Assembly: GCA_041685075.1 (NCBI GenBank)
Contig: JAWLGN010000065.1
Coordinates: forward strand, 1-21,106
DNA from: JAMCRM01 sp041685075
Lineage (GTDB): Bacteria; Acidobacteriota; Terriglobia; Bryobacterales; Bryobacteraceae
Reading direction: 5' to 3'
Length of the DNA: 21,106 nucleotides
The notes under the pieces were generated by a model. That model did not search any database. It saw only the letters and a program-made list of their open reading frames with translations, and was not told the DNA's origin. Of the stretch, positions 1 through 6,560 are shown piece after piece (position 1 is the first letter of the stretch; the number at the start of each line of letters is the position of its first letter). Made by a program: the position numbers and the translations under genes.

Positions 1-1923
1 CTGCGCATCAACGGGGCCACCATGGTGCAGGTAGGGGATCTGTATCGCATCGTGCCGCTGGCCTCGGCCAAGCAAATGCCCATTCCGGTGACGGTGGATG
101 GCAAGGAGATGGCCACCGATGAGCGCATGGTGCTCAACCTGGTCTTCCTGAAGTACGCCACCGCGGAGGAGATGGCCAAGATTCTGCAACCGTTCCTGGG
201 AGAAGGCGGCGAGATCACCGCCTACGTGCCGGCAAACCTGCTGATGATTCTCGACAACACGCGCAACATGCGCCGGACCATGGATCTGCTGGGTATGTTC
301 GACAGCGATACCTTCGCCGGCCAGCGCGTCCGGCTGTTCGAGGTCTCGCACGGCAGGCCGACCGATATCTCCGAGGAACTGGATGCCGTCTTCCGGGCCT
401 ACGCCCTATCGGAGAAAACGGCCAGCGTGCGATTCCTGCCCATCGACCGGATCAACACCATCATCGCGGTGGCGCCCAACCCGGGCATCTTCGCGGAAGT
501 GGAGAAATGGATCGAAAAGCTGGATGTCCCGGTGAAGGTCACGGCGGGATCGGTGGGCAACTACGTCTACCGGTTGAAGTACGGGCGCGCGGAGACGATC
601 GCGATGGCCGTCATGGCGCTCTACACGGGAAACGTCTATGCGCTTGCCGGTCTGGCGGCCATGAGCAGCATGAACAACGGCATGGGCGGCATGGGCGGAG
701 CCGGGATGTACGGCATGGGCGGCATGGGCATGTACGGCATGGGTGGCATGGGCATGTACGGCATGGGAGGCATGGGCGGCATGGGGATGTACGGCATGGG
801 CGGAATGGGGATGTACGGCATGGGCGCGTACGGAATGGGAGGATATCCCGCCCAACCGCTGTACTCCACGCCATCCACCGCCACGGCGGAGCAGGCAGCG
901 ACCAGCGCGCTGGCCCAGGGGACCGCCACCCCCGGTCAGGATTTGACCGGTTCGTACCTGGGATACGGCCGCATGCACCCGGGCAGGCGCATCCCGCACG
1001 TCATCCCCAACCCGTTCGACAACACGCTGTTGGTGCAGGCCACGCCACAGGAATGGGAGCAGATTACCAACCTGCTGGACCAGCTCGACGTGCCACCCCG
1101 GCAGGTGCTGGTCGAAGCGCGCATTTACGAGGTCGACCTGACCGGGACCTTTGCCAGCGGCGTGGCGGCGTTCCTGCGGCGGCGCGGTGATAACGGGTCG
1201 GTGGGTGGAGACGACGACGGCAAGGGCGGCACTGAACTTTCCCGTACACTGTTGGGAGCCGCCGGCGGCGGCGGAGTCAATCTTACCGCCGGTCTGCTGG
1301 TGGGCCAAAGCCGTCAACTGCTGGCTATCCTGACGGCGGAGGAGACCAACAAGCGCGCGCGCATCATCTCCGAGCCCAGCGTGATCGCCACCGACAGCAT
1401 CCCCGCTTCCATCACGGTAGGACAGGAGGTGCCGACCTTGAGTTCCCAGGCCCTCACGGGCGCGCAGCAGGGCGGCAATTCGCTGTTCGCTAACACGGTC
1501 ACCAACCGCAACGCCGGGGTAACCCTGGCGCTCACGGCTCGGGTGAACTCCAGCGGCATCGTCACCATGGTGATCAACCAGGAGGTGAGCGAGCCCCAGG
1601 CGCCGCCCACCGACGCGGCCATTCAGTCGCCCTCCTTCTCCAAGCGCAACATCTCGACGCAGGTGACCGTCCAGGACGGCGATACCATCGCCATAGGCGG
1701 CATCATCCAGGAGTCCGATGGGCTGACTACTTCGGGCGTGCCGCTGCTGCACCGCATCCCCATCCTGGGCGCGGCCTTCGGCAACAAGAGCGCCACAAAA
1801 GCCCGCACGGAGTTGATCGTTTTCCTGACCCCGCGGGTGATCTACGACACGAACCAGATCGCCGAAGCCACCGATGAGTTGACCGGGCGGCTGAAGCGCC
1901 TGAAGCGCTCGATCAAGCCCTGA
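1..1923 (+). CDS. gspD: Type II secretion system secretin GspD, 3' part (5' end outside the window)
   Basis: This is the outer-membrane secretin that forms the exit channel of the type II secretion system. The frame is open to the window edge, and the residues before the ATG at 22 (LRINGAT) look like domain sequence, so that ATG is probably internal and the gene starts upstream. Counting from that ATG, an N1-type domain (about 28-95, with KYATAEEMAKILQPFL), an N2-type domain (about 99-169) and an N3-type domain (from about 179) precede the secretin core (about 376-620). The core ends in the family-typical stretch VPLLHRIPILGAAFGNK followed by TELIVFLTPRV. The N3 domain is interrupted by a Gly-Met-Tyr repeat at about residues 220-275 and an Ala/Thr/Pro-rich linker. 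The stop TGA directly abuts the stop of the convergent lactonase gene. Other gsp genes presumably lie upstream, outside the window. PilQ is the alternative, but the C-terminus fits GspD better. Confidence 0.93.
   Translation: MRINGATMVQVGDLYRIVPLASAKQMPIPVTVDGKEMATDERMVLNLVFLKYATAEEMAKILQPFLGEGGEITAYVPANLLMILDNTRNMRRTMDLLGMFDSDTFAGQRVRLFEVSHGRPTDISEELDAVFRAYALSEKTASVRFLPIDRINTIIAVAPNPGIFAEVEKWIEKLDVPVKVTAGSVGNYVYRLKYGRAETIAMAVMALYTGNVYALAGLAAMSSMNNGMGGMGGAGMYGMGGMGMYGMGGMGMYGMGGMGGMGMYGMGGMGMYGMGAYGMGGYPAQPLYSTPSTATAEQAATSALAQGTATPGQDLTGSYLGYGRMHPGRRIPHVIPNPFDNTLLVQATPQEWEQITNLLDQLDVPPRQVLVEARIYEVDLTGTFASGVAAFLRRRGDNGSVGGDDDGKGGTELSRTLLGAAGGGGVNLTAGLLVGQSRQLLAILTAEETNKRARIISEPSVIATDSIPASITVGQEVPTLSSQALTGAQQGGNSLFANTVTNRNAGVTLALTARVNSSGIVTMVINQEVSEPQAPPTDAAIQSPSFSKRNISTQVTVQDGDTIAIGGIIQESDGLTTSGVPLLHRIPILGAAFGNKSATKARTELIVFLTPRVIYDTNQIAEATDELTGRLKRLKRSIKP
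679..846 (+). repeat. In-frame Gly-Met-Tyr coding repeat inside the secretin gene
   Basis: A run of near-identical 24-nt units encodes the octapeptide GMYGMGGM about four times, with one unit lengthened by GGM and a degenerate last unit (GMYGMGAYGMGG). The repeat stays in frame and sits between the two halves of the N3 domain, where secretins usually carry a flexible loop. Several units differ at third codon positions (ggc, ggt, gga, ggg). That suggests selection on the protein rather than a very recent DNA duplication. Confidence 0.9.
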
Positions 1924-3075
1924 TTACCGCACCGGGACGAAGCGCACGCACACCGGCGTGGAGACTTCCAGGGTCTGGCCCGCGGGGCTGAGACCACCGG
2001 AGGCCGGGTCGATGCGGAACACGACCACCGTGCCGGAGTTCTGGTTGGCGGCGAAGAGCCAGGAGCCGGTCGGATCGATGCCGAAGTTGCGGGGCACGGC
2101 GCCCTGGGTGGAGACGTGCCCTGCGGGCGTAAGGCTTCCCTTATCGCGGTCCACCGTAAAGATGGCGATGCTGTCGTGCCCGCGGTTGGAGCCGTAGACG
2201 AAGCGGCCATTGGGATGGACCAGCACTTCGGCGCAGGTGCTGTCACCCTGGAAGTCCTTGGGCAGGGTGGATACGGTCTGGAGCGGCCGCATCGCCCCGC
2301 GCGGCGCATCCCAGGCGAAGGCGGTGAGGCTGGACGCCATCTCGTTGATCACGTAAACGTACCTGCCGTTGGGATGGAAGGCGAAGTGGCGGGGGCCGGC
2401 GCCGGGGTCCAGCTTCGCGAAGGGCGGATCGTTGGGCGCAAGGGTGGCGGCGGCGGCATCGAGACGGTAGATCAGCACCTGGTCGAGCCCCAGGTCCGCC
2501 GCCAGGGCGAAGCGGTTGTCAGGCGAGGGCTGGATGGAATGCGCGTGGGGGCCACGCTGGCGCCGCGGGTCAACGCTCGAGCCCGAGTGCTGCACGAAGG
2601 AGCCGGCGTCCGCCAGGGCGCCGTCGGCCTGGATGGGCAATGCCGCCACGCTGCCGCTGCCGTAGTTGGCCACCAGCACGGCTTTGCCGCTGTGGTCCAC
2701 CGAGACGTAGCAGGGGCCGCTGCCCTTGGACGAGACGCGGTTCAGGAATTTCAGCCTGCCGGTCTCGCGGTCGATGGCAAAGGCGCTGACGGCGCCGCCC
2801 TTCTGTCCGCCGCCCGCCATTTCGCTCACCGCATAGATGTACCGGTTGTTGGGGTGCACCGCCAGGAAGGAAGGGTTCACGGTCTCGGCCACCAGGCCGA
2901 TGGGCGTGAGCTTGCCCGAAGCGGCATCCAGGCGCCATCCGTAGATACCCTGGCTGGAGCCGCGTGTATAGGTGCCGATGTAGACGAAGAACTCACCCTT
3001 GGCGGCAGCGGCCGGGAGCGCCGCCAGTCCGGCCACGAGAGCGCAGAGGGCCATCGTGCAGCAATGTTTCAGCAT
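1924..3075 (-). CDS. Exported lactonase-family seven-bladed beta-propeller (6-phosphogluconolactonase-like)
   Basis: The product is about 383 residues, normal for the YbhE/Pgl lactonase family, which opens sugar lactones such as 6-phosphogluconolactone. The ATG at 3075 is chosen because it begins a clear signal peptide (MLKHCCTMALCALVAGLAAL, then an Ala-rich cleavage region). The frame stays open further upstream, but into the ligase gene. Propeller blades are visible as repeated motifs: FVYIGTYTRGSSQGIY near the N-terminus, VSVDHSGKAVLVANYGSGSV, RGPHAHSIQPSPDNRFALAA, PRHFAFHPNGRYVYVINE, HPNGRFVYGSNRGHDSIAIF and a C-terminal DPTGSWLFAANQNSGTVVVF. It lies 53 bp after the acyl-CoA ligase on the same strand, so the two may be co-transcribed. 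No strong ribosome binding site is seen. The signal peptide argues for a periplasmic lactone substrate rather than the cytosolic pentose phosphate pathway. The exact substrate is unknown. Confidence 0.85.
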   Translation of the reverse strand: MLKHCCTMALCALVAGLAALPAAAAKGEFFVYIGTYTRGSSQGIYGWRLDAASGKLTPIGLVAETVNPSFLAVHPNNRYIYAVSEMAGGGQKGGAVSAFAIDRETGRLKFLNRVSSKGSGPCYVSVDHSGKAVLVANYGSGSVAALPIQADGALADAGSFVQHSGSSVDPRRQRGPHAHSIQPSPDNRFALAADLGLDQVLIYRLDAAAATLAPNDPPFAKLDPGAGPRHFAFHPNGRYVYVINEMASSLTAFAWDAPRGAMRPLQTVSTLPKDFQGDSTCAEVLVHPNGRFVYGSNRGHDSIAIFTVDRDKGSLTPAGHVSTQGAVPRNFGIDPTGSWLFAANQNSGTVVVFRIDPASGGLSPAGQTLEVSTPVCVRFVPVR

Positions 3076-3128
3076 GGAATCTATGTAACCGCACGACGCG
3101 GCGAAGCGCAACCGCCCGCGGCGGCCGT

Positions 3129-4814
3129 TCATCCGGATTCGCGGCCGTCCCAGCGGCGCCGGGCGCGGAGGTCTTCGATTTCCCGGCGCGCCAGGGCGTC
3201 CAACTGCAGGTAGTCCACCTTGGCGACGCGGTTGAGGGGCATGCAGCCGGGTTCCAGCACCACGTAGTGCAGCGGGCGCATCCAGGAGGGTAAGGCGCGC
3301 GCGTGCTGTTTCAACTCCGCGGCGTCCAGGGTCACGCCGGGGCGCTTTTCGACGAACGCCACAATGCCCTCGGAGAGTAGCGCGTGCGGCGCGCCCACTA
3401 CGCCCGCCGCGGCTACCTTGTCGGACAGGGCGGCGAGATGGCTCTCCACGTCGGCGGGGAAGACCTGGTAACCGGCGGGCTTGATCACCCACTTGGCGCG
3501 CCCGGCAAAGTGCAGGCCGCGCGCGTCGCGGAAACCCATGTCGCCGGTGTAGAGCCAGCCGTCGGTGGAGATGGTCTTGGCGGTGGCGCCGGGATCGTTG
3601 ACGTAGCCCAGAAAGGTCTGGGGGCCGCGGAAACAGACGTGGCCGGTTTCGCCGTCGGGCAACTCGGCGCCGGCGGAGCCGTCCTCCCGCATCGGCTGCC
3701 GGATGGACATGGGGTAGACGGGCATGGGGTGGCCGATGCTTTCCAAGATTTCATCCACGCCCGCGTCCGGCGCGGTGTAAGTGCAGAAGCCCGCGGCTTC
3801 AGTAAGGCCCAGGCCGGTGCCGATGCGCGGCGCCATGCCGGCGAGCTTTTCCAGAAACGGCCGGGTAACCTGCTGGCCGCCGTAGATGGCCGCCTGCAGG
3901 CTGGAAAGATCGCGTGAGCCGTAGTCTGCCAGGCGCCATTCGAACTGGAACATGGCGGGGATCTGGCCCAGCAGCGTGATCCCGTGGCGGGCGATGGCAT
4001 CGAGCGAGCGGGCCGGGTCAAAGGCTTCCAGCAGCACCGCCGTGCCGCCGCAAAACAGGGTGGTCATGAGGGCCTCGGTCTGGCCGCCCACGTGGGAGGG
4101 CGGCAGGTTCACCAGCAGGCGCGTCTGCCGGCCGAAGCCGAATGCCTCGCCCAGGCAATAGTTCTGGCAGGTGATGTTCCGGTGCGAGAGCAGCGCGGGC
4201 TTGGAAGTGCCGGTGGAACCGGTGGTGAAGATCACCAGCGCGCCGTCGTTCTCCCCGACCGCCGCGGTCAGCTCCTGGAAGGCTTCGTCGAGGCCCGAGG
4301 GTTCGCGGCCTTCGGTGAGGGTGTAGTAGCTTTCCGCGCCTTCGATCAGTTCCTCAGGCGGCGAGTACTGGATGAGGTTGGCGACGAAGGGACATTGACG
4401 CACCACCGCGCGGCCCAGTTCTCGAAAGTCGGCCGCGCGCGTCTGGCCGGGGAAGGCGTAGCCGCGAGGCCGGACGGCCTGCAAGCAGCGGATCACCTCC
4501 GCCGCCGGCAACCGCGGATCGAGCGGCACGTGAATCACCCCGATTCTGAAGCAGGCGTATTCGAGCAGCACGTGGCCGGTGAGGAACGGCAGGGAGGCGG
4601 CCATAAAGTCGCCTTTGCGGAAACCCAGGCGCACCAGTTGCCGCGCGAGCGCCGCGGTGGCCTGGTCGAAAGCGCGCCAGGTGATCTCGTGCCCGCGGTC
4701 GTGGTTGATCAACGCGATTGCGTCGGGCGTACGGGAAGCCCAGTAGGAGACGACGCCGTGCAGCAAGTGGCGGCTGCGGTACTCGCTTTCGAACTCTTCC
4801 AGGGTGCAGCGCAT
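3129..4814 (-). CDS. Class I adenylate-forming acyl-CoA ligase (AMP-binding enzyme)
   Basis: The product (561 residues from the ATG at 4814) activates a carboxylic acid through an acyl-adenylate, probably followed by transfer to CoA. The core motifs are in order: the phosphate-binding loop TTGSTGTSK at residues 197-205, the acyl-adenylate motif region GTGLGLTEAAG, the YTGD motif with Y at 422, the hinge region GRAKWVIKPAGYQVFP, and the C-terminal catalytic lysine K532 in NRVAKVDYL. An in-frame TTG at 4838 would add eight residues. The ATG is preferred because the TTG lies inside a TATACT box that looks like the promoter -10. No signal peptide is seen, so it is cytosolic. The acid substrate cannot be read from the sequence; aromatic, alicyclic and fatty acids are all possible. 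A stand-alone NRPS-like adenylation role is less likely because no carrier domain is nearby. Confidence 0.88.
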   Translation of the reverse strand: MRCTLEEFESEYRSRHLLHGVVSYWASRTPDAIALINHDRGHEITWRAFDQATAALARQLVRLGFRKGDFMAASLPFLTGHVLLEYACFRIGVIHVPLDPRLPAAEVIRCLQAVRPRGYAFPGQTRAADFRELGRAVVRQCPFVANLIQYSPPEELIEGAESYYTLTEGREPSGLDEAFQELTAAVGENDGALVIFTTGSTGTSKPALLSHRNITCQNYCLGEAFGFGRQTRLLVNLPPSHVGGQTEALMTTLFCGGTAVLLEAFDPARSLDAIARHGITLLGQIPAMFQFEWRLADYGSRDLSSLQAAIYGGQQVTRPFLEKLAGMAPRIGTGLGLTEAAGFCTYTAPDAGVDEILESIGHPMPVYPMSIRQPMREDGSAGAELPDGETGHVCFRGPQTFLGYVNDPGATAKTISTDGWLYTGDMGFRDARGLHFAGRAKWVIKPAGYQVFPADVESHLAALSDKVAAAGVVGAPHALLSEGIVAFVEKRPGVTLDAAELKQHARALPSWMRPLHYVVLEPGCMPLNRVAKVDYLQLDALARREIEDLRARRRWDGRESG

Positions 4815-4837
4815 AGTTTGGATGTGGATTCCAGACA

Positions 4838-4843
4838 AGTATA
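4838..4843 (-). promoter_or_regulatory. Putative -10 element TATACT of the acyl-CoA ligase gene
   Basis: TATACT reads toward the ligase and ends 23 bp before its ATG at 4814, which would give a leader of only about 15-20 nt. No convincing -35 hexamer is visible at standard spacing, so this is a position-plus-motif call only. Confidence 0.35.
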
Positions 4844-4904
4844 CCCGGTGCGGCTGTCCGCAGGCGCGGGCGCGCGGGAGCCGTCAGCGGCTGTGTCCGT
4901 CCGC

Positions 4905-5197
4905 TCAGAATCTCGCGGCGGCACGCAGGGTGGCGCGGGGCCCCTGGTACCGCGGCATGGTAGCCGGTGCGTGCGGGCGGTGTCTGGATCTGCCGGCACC
5001 CGCGCCAGCGGCACCGAGCACCTGGGGCCGCCTGCGTTCCCTGCCAGGCGGGATAGAGCGCCCGAGCCGGATTGGGCGTGTTTCACCTCCGAAGCCCGCA
5101 CCCACCAGCCGGATGTTGCCGCGGGCGGGCGGTAGTCCTGCGCCAGGGCCGCTGCCGCCGCAAACACAACCAGAGGGGCGATCGCGAAATGTGTCAT
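4905..5197 (-). pseudogene. Possible remnant of a secreted or outer-membrane protein gene (signal peptide plus barrel-like C-terminus, frames broken)
   Basis: On the minus strand an ATG at 5197 follows a GGAG at good spacing and opens a signal-peptide-like sequence (MTHFAIAPLVVFAAAAALAQ). That frame then runs without domain-like sequence into the start of the ligase gene. About 250 bp downstream a second frame ends in QGPRATLRAAARF and a TGA at 4905. This is an amphipathic strand with terminal Phe, as in outer-membrane barrels. A third frame just before it reads GYHAAVPGAPR. Removing one base of the GG pair at 4932-4933 would join these into PGAPRTLRAAARF, which resembles the end of TonB-dependent receptors. 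I infer a decayed or internally deleted gene. The rest of 4839-5381 shows nothing else I can call apart from promoter-like elements. A chance arrangement in GC-rich sequence remains possible. Confidence 0.27.
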
Positions 5198-5357
5198 GGC
5201 ATGGCTCCAGGGACGATATGTCGCGAGCCGCCGGTTCCTTTCGCGGCCGGGCCGCCTTCCTCCTCCGGATAACGCTCCTGTAAGGCAACCGCCCGAACCG
5301 CCGCCGCGATGGCCGCGCCCGTACGCGGGGTGCGGGAGGCATCCCGGCGGCCGCGGA

Positions 5358-5375
5358 TATACTGCGAATGGGGGT
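5358..5375 (+). promoter_or_regulatory. Putative -10 box and ribosome binding site of the PQQ-type sugar dehydrogenase
   Basis: TATACT at 5358-5363 lies 18 bp before the ATG at 5382. A run of G at 5370-5374 sits about seven bases before the start codon and can serve as the ribosome binding site. No clear -35 element is seen. The leader would be very short. Confidence 0.35.
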
Positions 5376-5381
5376 GCTTTC

Positions 5382-6554
5382 ATGAGGGCGGGGATCATCG
5401 CCGCGGCGCTGCTTGCGGCTGTCTTTTTCGCTATCGGCCAGGTGGATGTGCGGCTCGTGAGCCACATCTACCAGCCCGCGGAACTCGACCCTGCCGACGC
5501 ACGGGTAGCGCAGTTGCGATTGCCGCCGGGCTTCCAGGTGCGCAAGTTCGCCGAAGGGCTCGGCAACCCGCGCATACTGGCGGTAGCGGCCGATGGAACC
5601 GTCTACGTGACGCGCCGCCAGGAGGGCGACGTGGTGATGCTGCGGGACAGCGGCAACGGCCGCGCCGGCGCGCCCCGCGTGGTAGCGCGCCACCCCGGCA
5701 TGCACGGCATCGCCATCCATGGCAACCGCGTCTACCTGGCCGCCATCCGGGAAGTGTTCTACGCCGACCGGCGGCCGGATGGTTCGCTGGGCCCGCTGAC
5801 CGCCATCATCAAGGACCTGCCCGACGGCGGCCAGCATCCCAACCGCACCCTGGCGGTGGGGCCCGACAAGATGCTCTACATCACGGTGGGGAGCACCTGC
5901 AACGCCTGCGACGAGCCCAACCCGGAGCATGCCACCATTCTCCGCGCAGACTTGAACGGTCAAAACCGCGAGATCTTCGCGCGCGGGCTGCGCAACACCC
6001 TGGGCTTCGGCTGGCACCCGCAGACAGGAGAGCTGTGGAGCATGGACCACGGCATCGACTGGCTGGGAGACGACGAGCAGAAGGAAGAACTGAACCGCCT
6101 GGTGCGCGGCGCGCACTACGGTTGGCCGGTGGTCTACGAGATGGGCCGCATCAATCCCCGGCAGGACCCCACCCGGGTGAATAAGGCCAGGTACACCTCC
6201 CCTACCCTGCTCTACACCGCCCACGCCGCCCCCATGCAGATGGTCTTCTACACCGGCGCGCAATTTCCGGCCGAGTACCGCAACGATGCGTTCGTGGCCA
6301 TGCGGGGATCGTGGAACGCCCGGCCTCCGGTGGGCTACGAGGTGGCGCGGGTGCGCTTCCGCAGCGGCCGGCCGGTATCGGTCGAGCCGTTCCTGACGGG
6401 CTTCCTGGTGCAGCAGGGGCCGGACCGCTGGGGACACTTCGGACGTCCCGCGGGCATCGCCCTGACGCTGGATGGCGCCCTGCTGGTGAGCGACGATACC
6501 CGCGGGGTCCTCTACCGGGTCAGTTATGGCGATACGCCCGTCACGCGGCGATGA
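5382..6554 (+). CDS. Exported PQQ-type sugar dehydrogenase (sorbosone/aldose dehydrogenase family)
   Basis: This is a 390-residue beta-propeller of the soluble glucose/L-sorbosone dehydrogenase family, which oxidises sugars or sugar aldehydes in the periplasm with PQQ as cofactor. The ATG at 5382 begins a signal peptide or anchor (MRAGIIAAALLAAVFFAIGQ) and is preceded by a G-rich ribosome binding site. The longer open frame upstream has no such features. Family stretches are FAEGLGNPRILAVAADGTVY near residue 50, HPNRTLAVGPDKMLYITVGS, then CNACDEPNPEHATILRADL, ARGLRNTLGFGWHPQTGELW, MDHGIDWLGDDEQKEELNRL, HYGWPVVYE and GSWNARPPVGYEV. The CNAC has no following His, so it is not a haem c site. It is convergent with the receptor gene at 6561 (6 bp apart). 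The exported lactonase at 1924-3075 could act on its lactone products. Substrate and PQQ use are family inferences, since no pqq genes are in view. Confidence 0.87.
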   Translation: MRAGIIAAALLAAVFFAIGQVDVRLVSHIYQPAELDPADARVAQLRLPPGFQVRKFAEGLGNPRILAVAADGTVYVTRRQEGDVVMLRDSGNGRAGAPRVVARHPGMHGIAIHGNRVYLAAIREVFYADRRPDGSLGPLTAIIKDLPDGGQHPNRTLAVGPDKMLYITVGSTCNACDEPNPEHATILRADLNGQNREIFARGLRNTLGFGWHPQTGELWSMDHGIDWLGDDEQKEELNRLVRGAHYGWPVVYEMGRINPRQDPTRVNKARYTSPTLLYTAHAAPMQMVFYTGAQFPAEYRNDAFVAMRGSWNARPPVGYEVARVRFRSGRPVSVEPFLTGFLVQQGPDRWGHFGRPAGIALTLDGALLVSDDTRGVLYRVSYGDTPVTRR

Positions 6555-6560
6555 GGGCGG

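Noticed and set aside
406..1752. A 448-codon minus-strand frame inside the secretin gene, with a His/Ala repeat
   Set aside because: It is the antisense of the Gly-Met-Tyr repeat and of conserved secretin sequence; the repeat pattern explains its composition.
5931..5990. The CNAC cysteines of the dehydrogenase as a cytochrome c haem site
   Set aside because: The fifth residue is Asp, not His, and the stretch is a normal part of the sorbosone-dehydrogenase family.
4905..6437. A 510-codon minus-strand frame across the PQQ-type dehydrogenase gene
   Set aside because: Most of it is antisense to a well-supported family member. Only the last part (4905-5197) lies outside that gene, and it is treated separately as a possible relic.
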